Source: Nocardiopsis listeri NBRC 13360 (lineage in GTDB: Bacteria > Actinomycetota > Actinomycetes > Streptosporangiales > Streptosporangiaceae). From it: 64,000 nucleotides of DNA. A model generated the notes under the pieces. That model was not told the DNA's origin. It saw only the letters and a list, made by a program, of their open reading frames with translations, and did not search any database. The translations under genes and the position numbers were made by a program. This document shows, piece by piece, positions 36,709 to 45,693 of the stretch (position 1 is its first letter; every line of letters starts with the position of its first letter). The stretch is taken from NCBI RefSeq assembly GCF_001570765.1, contig NZ_BCSH01000033.1, forward strand, positions 30,714 through 94,713, in the 5' to 3' direction.

Positions 36709-38172
36709 TCAGCGATTGCGTACGCATTTGGCGTACAGGTCCAACAGCCGACCCTGCGGGTCGTAGGTGTCCTTGAGGTCGCGGTAGGCGGAGCCGTTGT
36801 ACAGGGCCCAGAACTCGTCCTCGGTGTAGAAGGCGTCCGAGTAGAGGGACTTGTGCCCGCCGAGCCGCGCGACCTCCTCCTCCACCCGGCGGTTGTGGTG
36901 GGCGTACCGCTGGTCCGGCTTCATGTCGACCAACCCCCAGAACCCGAAGTTCACGTAGAGGCGGTCGTTCTCCAGCGGGTAGAGCGGCCACACGTGCTCG
37001 CCGTCGGGCGTGTCCGGGCGGCGAGGCTCACGCAGCCGCAGCGGGCACATCCACACCGGGTTCATGCCGACCTCGGTGTGGAAGAAGTCCAGGAACTCGG
37101 CGCCGTGTTCGACGCCCACCTCGATGTCCTGGATAAGCGGTTCCTGTGGGCGACGTCCCCGGTAGTGGTTGAGCAGTCGGGAGAAGTCGCTGCGCCGATC
37201 CCAGGCGACCAGTCTGCGGTAGACGTCGGAGCGTTTGAGGGATCGCGGCCACAACGGCCGCACCAACGGGTTCTGGGTGCCGAAGGCCCTGGAGCACCAG
37301 AACCAGTCGGTGTCCCAGCGCCACAGGTAGTCGTGGATGGTGAGGTAGTCGCCGGGTCCGTCGCCCGCGTAGCGCGGGATGGACCGGTAGTAGATGTCGT
37401 TGCCCGTGTAGTCACTGGTCCAGGGGGCCTGGTCGGTGAAACGGGCCAGGGTCAGGTACAACTCGTCGGGGCCGAAGGCCACCCCGTCCACGAAGTCGAC
37501 CCGGTCCCCGTCGTGCTCGGCCGCCGCGCTGATCCGGGCCAGGGCGTCCATCGCCTCGGCGGCGTCGGAGAACCTCAGATGGCGCAGGTGGACGTACGGG
37601 GACACCGGTTCGAGTTCGATGCGCAGCCGCAGGCCGTACCCGAGGGTTCCGTAGGAGTTGGGGAAGCCGTGGAACAGGTCACTGTGGGCGTTGTCGCGGG
37701 TGGCGGCCACCACCTCACCGGAGCCGGTGAGGATCTCCATCTCCTGCACGGACTCGTGCGGGAGCCCGTTGCGGAACGAGGACGACTCGATGCCCAGCCC
37801 GGTGACGGCCCCACCCAGGGTGATGGTGCGCAACTGCGGTACCACCAGGGGCATGAGTCCGTGCGGCAAGGTGGCGGCGACGAGTTCCTCGTAGGTGGTC
37901 ATGGCGCCGACGTCGGCCAACCGTTCTACGGGGTCGATGGAGATGACACCGGCGAACGCGGACACGTCGAGGGCCGGAGCGGAGGAGGGCTCCCTGAACC
38001 GGAAGAGGTTGGATGTGGGCTTGGCCAGGCGGACCGGGGCGTCCGCGGGCAGGGCCCGATAGTCCCTGCTCAACTTCTGGGCCGCCGCGAGGTGTTCGGC
38101 AAGGCCCGTACCGGGGCCGGCGTGGCCGAAGGCTCTGTGCTGCGGAGTCGTACCGGACTGTTCACGGGTCAT
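36709..38172 (-). CDS. FAD-dependent oxidoreductase (10-methylene fatty acid reductase, TmsA/BfaA-like)
   Basis: A 487-aa flavoprotein with an N-terminal FAD_binding_4-type domain (about residues 40-230). Within it TITLGGAVTGLGIESSSFRNG and NSYGTLGYGLRLRIELEPV are the typical FAD-contact loops. The C-terminal half resembles DHCR24-like oxidases (DIYYRSIPRY, VYRRLVAWDRRSDF, YVNFGFWG). The expected role is NADPH-dependent reduction of the 10-methylene acyl chain to the 10-methyl form. It is the first gene of a pair with the methyltransferase. I start at the ATG at 38172 (AGGAGAG about 8 nt upstream); open codons to 38289 lack a ribosome site. Confidence 0.88.
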   Translation of the reverse strand: MTREQSGTTPQHRAFGHAGPGTGLAEHLAAAQKLSRDYRALPADAPVRLAKPTSNLFRFREPSSAPALDVSAFAGVISIDPVERLADVGAMTTYEELVAATLPHGLMPLVVPQLRTITLGGAVTGLGIESSSFRNGLPHESVQEMEILTGSGEVVAATRDNAHSDLFHGFPNSYGTLGYGLRLRIELEPVSPYVHLRHLRFSDAAEAMDALARISAAAEHDGDRVDFVDGVAFGPDELYLTLARFTDQAPWTSDYTGNDIYYRSIPRYAGDGPGDYLTIHDYLWRWDTDWFWCSRAFGTQNPLVRPLWPRSLKRSDVYRRLVAWDRRSDFSRLLNHYRGRRPQEPLIQDIEVGVEHGAEFLDFFHTEVGMNPVWMCPLRLREPRRPDTPDGEHVWPLYPLENDRLYVNFGFWGLVDMKPDQRYAHHNRRVEEEVARLGGHKSLYSDAFYTEDEFWALYNGSAYRDLKDTYDPQGRLLDLYAKCVRNR

Positions 38173-38418
38173 ACCGGCTCTCTCCTGACGATTCGCGAGG
38201 CTCAGCGTGGATCGGCCGGGCCCGGACCTTGTGCCGCGCCGGACCGGCCGACCACTCTGTTCTATCCACCGGTAACGGTTCTGTGCCACCCCATTCCGGT
38301 ACGTGTCCTACCCACTCTCGGCCGCTTTCGGCCAGGTCCGTGGAACACCGCGGGGGACACCCCCGAACACCTGGAGTGATGTCGTGGTCACCACGGGGGC
38401 CGCATAGGATTCGGTTCC

Positions 38419-39210
38419 GTGCGCATCGCTTTCGTTGATTCCGGCATCGGCATGCTCTCCACCGCGGCCGCTCTGCACGCGGCCCGGCCCGACGCCGACC
38501 TGTACCTGTCCATGGACCCGGACCACATGCCCTGGGGGCGCCGTACCCCGGACCAGGTGATCCGGCGAGCTCTGGCAGGTGCGGACGCCGCGGCCCGGGC
38601 CGCCGCCGAGGACGGTGGCGACCTGGACGCCGTCGTGGTGCCGTGCAACACCGCTTCCGTACACGGACTGGGGGCACTGCGCGCCGAGTACGAGCCGTGT
38701 ATCCCGGTGATCGGTACGGTGCCGGCGATCAAGCCCGCCGCGGCGGCGGGCACCCCCATCGCGGTGTGGTCCACCGAGGTCACCACCCGCAGCGCCTACC
38801 AGCGCGGTCTGGTGGAGAACTTCGCCAAGGGCGTGGACGTGACCCCGGTCGCCTGTGTCGGGCTGGCCGAGGCCGTGGAGTCGGCGGACTCCGATCGGAT
38901 CGCCACAGCGGTGGAGTACGCGGCGAAGCTGACCCCACCCCAGGTACGCGGGGTGGTGCTGGGATGCACCCACTACGACCTGGTGGGGTCGCGGATCTCC
39001 GAGGCGCTGGGGCACCGCGCCGAACTGTTCACCGCCGCGGAGGCGGTGGCCGCCCAGACTCTGCGCCGAATCGGCGCGACGGAGCGCCCGGTCGGAACCC
39101 CGGGCCGGGTGCGGGTGTTGGCCGGCGGCCGCCCGGCCCCGTTCCCCACGGCGGCGCTGACCTACCCGGCGGGCAGGGCCCTGTCCCTCCCCTTTTCGCG
39201 TCTTCGCTAG
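38419..39210 (+). CDS. Asp/Glu racemase-family protein (MurI-like)
   Basis: A 263-aa protein of the glutamate racemase fold. Both catalytic Cys are present, in VVPCNTAS and LGCTHYD, and the N-terminal DSGIG motif is kept. The loop after it reads MLSTAAAL instead of the usual GGLTV, and the N-terminal part has RPDADLYLSMDPDHMPWG. It may be a true MurI supplying D-glutamate for peptidoglycan or a paralogue. The GTG start has TAGGAT 8 nt upstream, again suggesting a leaderless message. Confidence 0.8.
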   Translation: MRIAFVDSGIGMLSTAAALHAARPDADLYLSMDPDHMPWGRRTPDQVIRRALAGADAAARAAAEDGGDLDAVVVPCNTASVHGLGALRAEYEPCIPVIGTVPAIKPAAAAGTPIAVWSTEVTTRSAYQRGLVENFAKGVDVTPVACVGLAEAVESADSDRIATAVEYAAKLTPPQVRGVVLGCTHYDLVGSRISEALGHRAELFTAAEAVAAQTLRRIGATERPVGTPGRVRVLAGGRPAPFPTAALTYPAGRALSLPFSRLR

Positions 39211-39362
39211 CGCTTCGTCCCACCCCTCGCCCACCACCCCAACGGAGCGCTGACGCACACGAGCACAGAGCGAGCTCGTTCCTCGCTCGCGGCTCGACTC
39301 CTCCCGCACCGTGTCGGAACGAACCCGGGCTCCGCGGCGCTGGAACGGGCGGCCCCGCTCGT

Positions 39363-41171
39363 TCAGCGGGGTTCGTATCCGCCCGCGGCCTGGGCCATGC
39401 GACGATCCCCCTCGGGCACGCGGTAGGCCCCCTCCACCAGGGTGGGATCGGAGCCGGGCACGGGGGCGCCCGGGTCCGAGGGCGCGCCCTGACCCACCGG
39501 TTCGTTCCGTACCACGAGGCTTCCCTGGTTCACCGGGACGTTGGGGTTCGCCGGAACGCTGTGGGGTCCGGCCGGTACACGCCCGGGTCCACCCTCGGTG
39601 CCGGACGCCCGATGTGCGCCCCGCGTGGAAGCCGCCGGGGCGGGCCCCACGGGTGCCACCGTCGGCGAGGCCGAGGACACCCGTTCGCCTTGGCCCGACA
39701 GGGCACCCGCGGCCAGGGTACGGACCAGGTCGCGCACCCCACCGGTGTCGTTGTCGTGCAGCAGGGTCTCCAACAACGACAGTGCCGCGCGCTGGTCACC
39801 GGGCTGTTCGCGCACGTGCCGCCACTGCGGTTCGGTGGCCGCGTCGGAGAGCATGAGTGTGCGCCCCACCTGACCCAGCGCGCTCAACAGCGCGGAGTCG
39901 TGCGGCAGCGCGGTCAACGCCACGTTGACCTGCTCGGCCTGCTCCTCGGGGTCGACGTCCTCCGCGGGCTGGGCACGCAGGAACTCCAGGATGTTCGGGG
40001 CCGGAGCCAGCGGCCGGACCGGGTTCATTCCGCGCACCATCGCGCGCGCCTCCGCCAGGTCACCGCCGATCTCCTCGGTCGCGCCGAGTTCACCGATGAG
40101 ACGCTCGGCCCGCAGCGCCGAGCATTCGGCGACCCAGTGAGCGCCTCGTCCCCCGGCCAGGCGGGTGGCGGTCAGCGCCATCTCCGCGCCGCGACGCGGC
40201 GCCCCCACCCGTTCGAAGTAGCGTGACCAGGTGGTCACCCGTACACCCAGCCGCCAGTCGTTGCGCACGCTCCCCTGGCAGACCAGGTTCTCCACGGCCT
40301 CGGCCCAGGCCGAGCGCAGGTTCGGGCAGGCCTCGGCCTCGTCCACGGTCGGCAGCAGGGCGATGGCCTTGCGGGCATCGCACAGGCCCAAGCGGGCCAG
40401 CCAGGACAGCAGCCTGGCTCGTTCGAAACGGATGGTGCGCAGCAGCGCGGGCCGGCGCGGGTTGGCGGCACCGCGCTCCCCGCCCAGTTCGAGTTCGGCC
40501 TCCAACCGGTCCAGGGCGTCCAGGGCGTCGGTGTGCTTGTCCTGGTGCCGCAACGCCCTGACCAGAGCGAACACCCCGTCGGCTCCGAGCAGGGCCGGTC
40601 CGGTGGCGGTGTGTTCGTAGCGGCGCAGTTCCGCCTCGGCGCGGTCGGCCTGTTCCTCATCGATGAGCAGGTGCACCCGGGCCAGGGTGAACGCCGGCCA
40701 GGCCGGGGTGTCCTCCCAACCGGAGAGGCTGCGGGAGGAGAGCAGTTCACGCCGGATCCGCGTGGTCCCCCTGGAATCGATGTTGGCGTGACAGCGCACC
40801 AACGAGGCCAACGCCGAGACCGGCATCGGTCCGTGTTCGTGCGGGCCGGGTTCGTCCTCGACGACGGCCCGGGCCTGGTCGAGCGCGCGACGCCCCTCTC
40901 CCAGCGCCCCCACCCGCACCGCCAACGGCCAGTGCGCCAGGAAGAACAACGTCGGTGGCCCGAACACCCCCGGTACCGCGGCCTCCCGGTTCCCCGCCTC
41001 GGCGACCAGACGTCTTGCGACGCGCATCGCCGACCGGGCCGAAGCCTCCACCTTGACGGCGTCTCCCGCCTCGGTGAGCTGTGGCAATCGGATCACCGCC
41101 TCGGCCAGGTCGTCCCGTCCCGCGGCGCGTAGTCGGCGTGCTGTCTCCCCCGCCCACTTCCACATCGGCAT
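39363..41171 (-). CDS. Large helical-repeat protein, unknown
   Basis: A 602-aa Ala/Arg/Leu-rich protein. Residues 1-470 look like a series of helix pairs (WAGETARRLRAAGRDDLAEAV, RRALDQARAVVEDE, AEAELRRYEH, DALDALDRLEAELELG), similar in style to TPR proteins. The last 110 residues are Pro/Gly/Ser-rich and disordered, ending QAAGGYEPR. There are no enzyme motifs or membrane segments. The ATG at 41171 has GGGGGAG 7 nt upstream. Possibly a scaffold or regulatory protein; function unknown. Confidence 0.7.
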   Translation of the reverse strand: MPMWKWAGETARRLRAAGRDDLAEAVIRLPQLTEAGDAVKVEASARSAMRVARRLVAEAGNREAAVPGVFGPPTLFFLAHWPLAVRVGALGEGRRALDQARAVVEDEPGPHEHGPMPVSALASLVRCHANIDSRGTTRIRRELLSSRSLSGWEDTPAWPAFTLARVHLLIDEEQADRAEAELRRYEHTATGPALLGADGVFALVRALRHQDKHTDALDALDRLEAELELGGERGAANPRRPALLRTIRFERARLLSWLARLGLCDARKAIALLPTVDEAEACPNLRSAWAEAVENLVCQGSVRNDWRLGVRVTTWSRYFERVGAPRRGAEMALTATRLAGGRGAHWVAECSALRAERLIGELGATEEIGGDLAEARAMVRGMNPVRPLAPAPNILEFLRAQPAEDVDPEEQAEQVNVALTALPHDSALLSALGQVGRTLMLSDAATEPQWRHVREQPGDQRAALSLLETLLHDNDTGGVRDLVRTLAAGALSGQGERVSSASPTVAPVGPAPAASTRGAHRASGTEGGPGRVPAGPHSVPANPNVPVNQGSLVVRNEPVGQGAPSDPGAPVPGSDPTLVEGAYRVPEGDRRMAQAAGGYEPR

Positions 41172-41359
41172 GTCTCTTCTCCCCCTGACTGAGCCGTGTG
41201 CCAACAGAACGTAGCAGCGCGGTGACCGAGCTGTCCGGAAAACGCTTGAAACCGGTGCAGCCTGGGCACTCCCGGGCCGATTCGTTCGTTGTTCCGGTGG
41301 TTAGAATCGCTGCCGAGCCGGCGACGAGACGCGGGACCGCGAACACGCACTAAGGGGAC

Positions 41360-41716
41360 ATGGCGCCGATGGGATGGCGAGACCGCTTCGGACTTCGTAA
41401 GGCCAACCGCAAGGGAAAGACCCGCTTCGACCGGACCTCGGAGGACTCGGATATCAAGGCGTTGGTCGAGTTCGCCAAGAGCAGGGTCGGGGTGGAGTTC
41501 TTCGTCGAGCCCGAGACCTTCGCGACCCGGACCACCGCGGTCGCCGTCGCCACCGACGGTGAGTGGATCCGGCGTCGCTGCGGCTCCCCCGACGTGATCC
41601 GCAAGGTCGCAAAGAGGCTGGCCACCCCCGCCTATGACGTGCAGATCGTCGGCTACCCCCAGCGAATGCGGGACTGGACCGCGCGCAACAAGAACCGACC
41701 GTCCCTGGACGACTGA
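41360..41716 (+). CDS. Conserved small actinobacterial protein
   Basis: A 118-aa basic protein: MGWRDRFGLRKANRKGKTRFDRTSEDSDIK, then an alpha/beta region (VEFFVEPETFATRTTAVAVATDGEWIRR). No motif is known to me. The ATG at 41360 follows AAGGGGAC closely, and the ATG at 41369 is an alternative with wider spacing. It is well conserved in size with proteins I have seen in related genera, but I cannot name a function. Confidence 0.65.
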   Translation: MAPMGWRDRFGLRKANRKGKTRFDRTSEDSDIKALVEFAKSRVGVEFFVEPETFATRTTAVAVATDGEWIRRRCGSPDVIRKVAKRLATPAYDVQIVGYPQRMRDWTARNKNRPSLDD

Positions 41717-41898
41717 GTCCGCGCGGGCCGGACGACCGAAGGTGAATCCGGACACCCCGAAGTCCGTCGGAGCCCACACGAAACCCCTCGTCCGGTCATT
41801 TTGGGCATTGATGACGACTCCTTGCCGCGACTTCCTCCCCGAACGGGTTCCCTAACGGCCTCCATTCGTCGCATACTCACCTGGGAGGGGGGACTCTG

Positions 41899-42423
41899 AT
41901 GAAGCAGGATCTCACTGCCTTGTGTTGCGAATGCGGCATGGTTCGGGATGTGAGCGAGTACCGGAGCGTTGGTGAGGCGCAGTCCGCCTACGGGCTGGCC
42001 CGCTGCGTGGTCTGGCGCAAGTGCCGTTCGTGCGGCTACCGCACCTACCACGCCTACCTGCGTCCCGACGAGGACCGCGACGAGCTGGAGGACGCCCTAC
42101 GGCTCGACGGGGCACTGGCCGCGGAGGCCCTCGACGAGGAGGTCGAGCAGCTCCGGTTGTGCGGGGTGCAGATCGGGCACGCCACGGTCCCGGCCATCTG
42201 GGACGGCCAGTCCGTGGGCATGGTGACCCAACGTCTCACCGACCACGCCTACTCGATCGTCTTGGACCCAGAGGCCTCCGTGGTCTCCCGGCTCAAGCTC
42301 ATCGACATGATGTGGAACGAGCTCTTGGTCGGCGAGCACGACGACCGTTGGCACATCCATGAGCCACAGGACGACTCCCCCGGCTACGCGGTCCGGTTGT
42401 TCGGTTACCGCACACGCGGCTGA
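41899..42423 (+). CDS. Cys-rich protein with probable zinc ribbon, unknown
   Basis: A 174-aa protein. Cys9, Cys10, Cys12 and Cys36, Cys42, Cys45 (CCECG and CRSCGYRTY) suggest a zinc ribbon in the first 50 residues. The rest is acidic, with a conserved-looking LDPEASVVSRLKLIDMMWNELLVGEHDDRWHIHEPQDD block. RBS GGGAGGGGGG is strong. The gene is convergent with the helicase gene, with a terminator between them. Confidence 0.72.
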   Translation: MKQDLTALCCECGMVRDVSEYRSVGEAQSAYGLARCVVWRKCRSCGYRTYHAYLRPDEDRDELEDALRLDGALAAEALDEEVEQLRLCGVQIGHATVPAIWDGQSVGMVTQRLTDHAYSIVLDPEASVVSRLKLIDMMWNELLVGEHDDRWHIHEPQDDSPGYAVRLFGYRTRG

Positions 42424-42441
42424 GCCAATCGTGAGGATGAT

Positions 42442-42466
42442 GGCCGGGCGCCGAAGGTGCCCGGCC
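42442..42466. terminator. Bidirectional terminator between convergent genes
   Basis: 11-bp arms GGCCGGGCGCC / GGTGCCCGGCC with one wobble and a GAA loop, followed rightward by TCCTTCGTG. It serves the zinc-ribbon gene and the helicase gene. Confidence 0.8.
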
Positions 42467-42495
42467 TCCTTCGTGTCCGGATGCCCCGGAAGGCC

Positions 42496-44685
42496 TCAGG
42501 CGGCGGGCTCGGTCTCCACGGCGTCGGCCTTCTCCGCCAGGCGCCGCAACGCCGCCCGGGCCACCTCCGGATCGGCGGTGCCCCAGTACGGCGGCAGGGA
42601 GGAGCGCAGGAATCCGCCATAGCCCGCCGTGGCCAGACGTGGGTCCAGCACGGCGATCACCCCCCGGTCGTCGGTGGAACGCAGCAGTCGCCCGGTGCCC
42701 TGGGCCAACAGCAACGCGGCGTGGGTGGCCGACACCGCCAGGAACCCGTTGCCGCCGTGCGCGGAGATGGCGCGCTGGCGGGCCGAGGCCAGTGGGTCGT
42801 CGGGGCGGGGGAAGGGGATCCGGTCCACGATGACCAACTGCAGCGCGGGGCCGGGGACGTCGACGCCCTGCCAGAGAGACAGGGTGCCGAACAGGCAGGA
42901 GCGTTCGTCCTCGCTGAAGCGGCGCACCAGTTGTCCGGTGGAGTCCTCGCCCTGGCACAGGATGGTCTGGTCCAGGCGTTCGCGAAGTTCGTCGGTGGCC
43001 TGTTGGGCGGCGCGCATGGACGAGAACAGACCCAGGGCACGCCCGTCGGAGGCCTCGATGAGCCCGGCGATCTCGTCCAGGTACTCCTTGGAGAGCCCGT
43101 CGCGTCCGGGCTTGGGCAGGTGTCGGGCGACGTAGAGGATGCCGCTGCGGGCGTGCTCGAAGGGTGAGCCGACGTCGAGGGCGCGCCAGCGTGGCTCGCC
43201 GGCGGCGCGGTGCGGACCCTCACCCTCGGGGTCCTGCGCCGCACCGCTCTCGTCCACACCTGGTTCGACGTCCTCGGTGTCCTCGTCGGTGTCCTCGCCG
43301 GCGATCGCGGTGTCCCGACCGGTGCGCGGGGCAGGGTCGACCGGTGGAACCGGGGCCGGAGTCCGTCCGGCCGCGAGGTCGGCGGCTTCCTGTGCCACCT
43401 CGCGGCCCAGCCCCCATTGGCGTGCCAGGGCGGTGAAGTCCCCGCCCAGGGTGAGCGTGGCGGAGGTGAGCACGACGGTGCGGTCGCCGAAGAGCTTCTC
43501 TCGCAGTAGTCCGCCCACCCCGAGCGGAGCGACGCTGAGCGATGGCGGTTTGGCGGGCGCCTTGGTCAGCCAGACCACCTCGGTGCGGTCGCGCAGAGCC
43601 GGTTCGTAGGACTCCAGGATCCGCTCCGCCGCCTCGCGCACCTCCCCCAGGGCGGCCAGGGCCAGTTTGCGTTCGGAGGCCGCTTCGGGTTCGAGTTCGC
43701 CCGGGTTGGGGCCGATCGCGGTGACGCAGGCGGCCGAAGCGTCGCGGACGGCGGCGACCGCGCCGGCCAGTCCGTCGTCGATGTGGTCGAGACGACCCTC
43801 GCCGACCTCGGTGAACATCAGGGCCAGGCCGTCCCCGCACTCGGCGAGCCGTTCGGAGATACCCGGCTCGACCAGGCGGGCCGCGCGCTTGGCCGCGATG
43901 GACACGGCCCGCTCACCGAGCACACCGGTGGCCACCGAGGTGGCGCGGTCGACGAGTTCGTGGGCCTCGTCGATCATGATCGTGTCGTGCTCGGGCATCA
44001 GGTGGTAGCCCTGCGCCATGTCGATGGAGAGCATGGCGTGGTTGGTGACCACCACGTCGACGCCGGTGGTGGCCTCGCGGGCGAACTCGGCGAAGCACTC
44101 CTGGCCGAAGGCGCACACCCGTGCGCCCATGCACTCGTTGCCGCCCACGGACACCTGGCGCCAGGCCAGGTCGCCGACGCCGGGAACGATCTCGTCGCGG
44201 TCACCGGTGACGGTGTCCTCGGCCCACTCGTGCAGGCGCGCCACCTGACGGCCCACCGACGACAGTTGCCTGGGGTCGAAGAGCTCGGCTCCCTCGGAGT
44301 CCTCGTCCGCTCCGCTCTGGAGGCGGTGCCGGCACAGGTAGTTGCGGCGGCCCTTGAGCACCGCGAACGTGGGTTCGCGTGGTAGCAGTGGAGAGAGCGC
44401 GACGGCCAGTCGTGGCAGGTCCCGGTCGATGAGCTGGTTCTGCAGCGCGATGGTGGCCGTGGAGATGACCACGGGCTTCTTTGTCGCCATCGCGCGTCTG
44501 ACGGCGGGCACCAGGTACGCCAAGGACTTACCGGTGCCGGTGCCGGCCTGGACCACCAGGTGTTCGCGTTCTTCGACGGCCGTGGCCACTGCCTCGGCCA
44601 TGGTCTGTTGTCCCTCTCGGCTGCTGCCGCCCAAGGCCTTGACGGCCGCGTCGAGCAGGGTGGGAACGTCGGGGAGATCTGCCAC
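42496..44685 (-). CDS. DinG/YoaA-type iron-sulfur ATP-dependent DNA helicase
   Basis: A 729-aa superfamily 2 helicase. The nucleotide motifs are Walker A GTGTGKSLAYL and the DEAH box in MIDEAHELVDRA. Four Cys between them (in NYLCRH, NECMGARVC and QECFAEF) match the Fe-S cluster domain of XPD-like helicases. The C-terminal helicase motif LLLAQGTGRLLRS is intact. Such enzymes unwind DNA with 5' overhangs, D-loops and R-loops during repair. The GTG start lies 6 nt after TAATGT (44692-44697), a leaderless pattern. I see no SOS box in its upstream region. Confidence 0.92.
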   Translation of the reverse strand: MADLPDVPTLLDAAVKALGGSSREGQQTMAEAVATAVEEREHLVVQAGTGTGKSLAYLVPAVRRAMATKKPVVISTATIALQNQLIDRDLPRLAVALSPLLPREPTFAVLKGRRNYLCRHRLQSGADEDSEGAELFDPRQLSSVGRQVARLHEWAEDTVTGDRDEIVPGVGDLAWRQVSVGGNECMGARVCAFGQECFAEFAREATTGVDVVVTNHAMLSIDMAQGYHLMPEHDTIMIDEAHELVDRATSVATGVLGERAVSIAAKRAARLVEPGISERLAECGDGLALMFTEVGEGRLDHIDDGLAGAVAAVRDASAACVTAIGPNPGELEPEAASERKLALAALGEVREAAERILESYEPALRDRTEVVWLTKAPAKPPSLSVAPLGVGGLLREKLFGDRTVVLTSATLTLGGDFTALARQWGLGREVAQEAADLAAGRTPAPVPPVDPAPRTGRDTAIAGEDTDEDTEDVEPGVDESGAAQDPEGEGPHRAAGEPRWRALDVGSPFEHARSGILYVARHLPKPGRDGLSKEYLDEIAGLIEASDGRALGLFSSMRAAQQATDELRERLDQTILCQGEDSTGQLVRRFSEDERSCLFGTLSLWQGVDVPGPALQLVIVDRIPFPRPDDPLASARQRAISAHGGNGFLAVSATHAALLLAQGTGRLLRSTDDRGVIAVLDPRLATAGYGGFLRSSLPPYWGTADPEVARAALRRLAEKADAVETEPAA

Positions 44686-44794
44686 GCGTCGACATTACCC
44701 GGCCGGGACGACGGTTTCGGCGTTGTCCACAAGACCGGCGCCGGTGCCGACCCCGGGTGGTCCACGTCGGACGCCCCGGGGTGGCGTGGACGGT

Positions 44795-45268
44795 TCAGCC
44801 CAGGGAGCGCAGAACCTCGGCCAACTTGTCCATGGACTCCTCCATTCCGGACTCCATGCCGGAGGCGAGCATCCCGTCGCGGTCCTCGACCGACTGGTAC
44901 AGGGCCACTGCCCGGTACTTCGTGCGTCCGTCCACCTCGGTCAGGGTGAGCGTCTCCAGGGAGACGTGGCCGGGCACGCCCTCGAACTCGAAGGTGCGCA
45001 CGAGGCGCTCGGGCTCCTGGACGTCGTGGTGCACGCCGCGGAAGGCGTAGACCGCGCCGTCGGGCGTCTTCTCGCTGATCCGCCACGGGGTGCCGGTGCG
45101 CACTTCGGTCGGGTCGACCTCGGTGGTGGTGGCGTCCAGGCCGAACCAGCGGCAGACGAGTTCGGGTTCGGTGACCGCGCGCCAGACCAGCTCGCGGGGT
45201 GCGTCGAAGGTGCGGGTGATGAGGATGTCCTGACGTCCCGGTTCGGCGACGACCTCGAGGTCACTCAT
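44795..45268 (-). CDS. SRPBCC/AHSA1-family protein
   Basis: A 157-aa START-like protein of the SRPBCC superfamily, Aha1/AHSA1 branch. ITRTFDAPRELVWRAVTEPELVCRWFG is the typical N-terminal strand-helix block, and EFEGVPGHVSLETLTLTEVDGRTKYR the central strands. The family often binds small hydrophobic ligands. It overlaps the ArsR regulator gene by 8 nt and is co-transcribed; ArsR-AHSA1 pairs of this kind are common in actinobacteria. The start at 45268 has GAGGGAGAG upstream. Confidence 0.88.
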   Translation of the reverse strand: MSDLEVVAEPGRQDILITRTFDAPRELVWRAVTEPELVCRWFGLDATTTEVDPTEVRTGTPWRISEKTPDGAVYAFRGVHHDVQEPERLVRTFEFEGVPGHVSLETLTLTEVDGRTKYRAVALYQSVEDRDGMLASGMESGMEESMDKLAEVLRSLG

Positions 45269-45599
45269 GGTTGCTCTCTCCCTCGATCCTGCGTAGTTCC
45301 TCGTCGAGGCGGGTGAAGCGTTCCTCCCACCGGTCCCGGTAACGGTCGACCCAGCGGTCGACCTCCACCAGGGGCGCGGGTTCCAGTCGGCAGGGACGCC
45401 ACTGGGCGTCACGCCCGCGGGTGATGAGTCCGGCCCTCTCCAGGACCTTCAGGTGCTTGGAGACCGCCTGGAGACTCATGTCGAACGGTTCCGCCAGTTC
45501 GTTGACGGTGGCCTCGCCTCCGGCCAGGCGGGCGAGGATCTCCCGACGGGTCGGGTCCGCCAGAGCGGCGAACGTGAGACTGAGCGGATCGTCCGCCAT
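45261..45599 (-). CDS. ArsR-family transcriptional regulator
   Basis: A 112-aa winged helix regulator. The helix-turn-helix reads LADPTRREILARLAGGEATVNELAEPFDMSLQAVSKHLKVLERAGLI. It lacks the Cys metal site ELCVCDL of arsenic and cadmium sensors, so it probably senses something else or nothing. The ATG at 45599 follows GGAGAGG at about 12 nt; a TTG at 45611 is the alternative start. It represses the SRPBCC operon through a palindrome directly upstream, as inferred from position. Confidence 0.9.
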   Translation of the reverse strand: MADDPLSLTFAALADPTRREILARLAGGEATVNELAEPFDMSLQAVSKHLKVLERAGLITRGRDAQWRPCRLEPAPLVEVDRWVDRYRDRWEERFTRLDEELRRIEGESNHE

Positions 45600-45622
45600 A
45601 CCCTTATTCAACCTCTCCGTTG

Positions 45623-45644
45623 ATCAACCACTAGGTTGATTATG
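45623..45644 (-). promoter_or_regulatory. ArsR-type operator and -10 element
   Basis: ATCAACC-ACTA-GGTTGAT (45623-45640) is a perfect inverted repeat with 7-bp arms. It fits the ATCAA-N6-TTGAT type recognised by ArsR/SmtB proteins. A leftward -10 CATAAT (45639-45644) overlaps its edge, so binding would cover the transcription start. Confidence 0.75.
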
Positions 45645-45693
45645 CGCCGAAGCCGTGCCCGCGGTCAAGGGGAACCGCGATCTCGTCTCCAGG

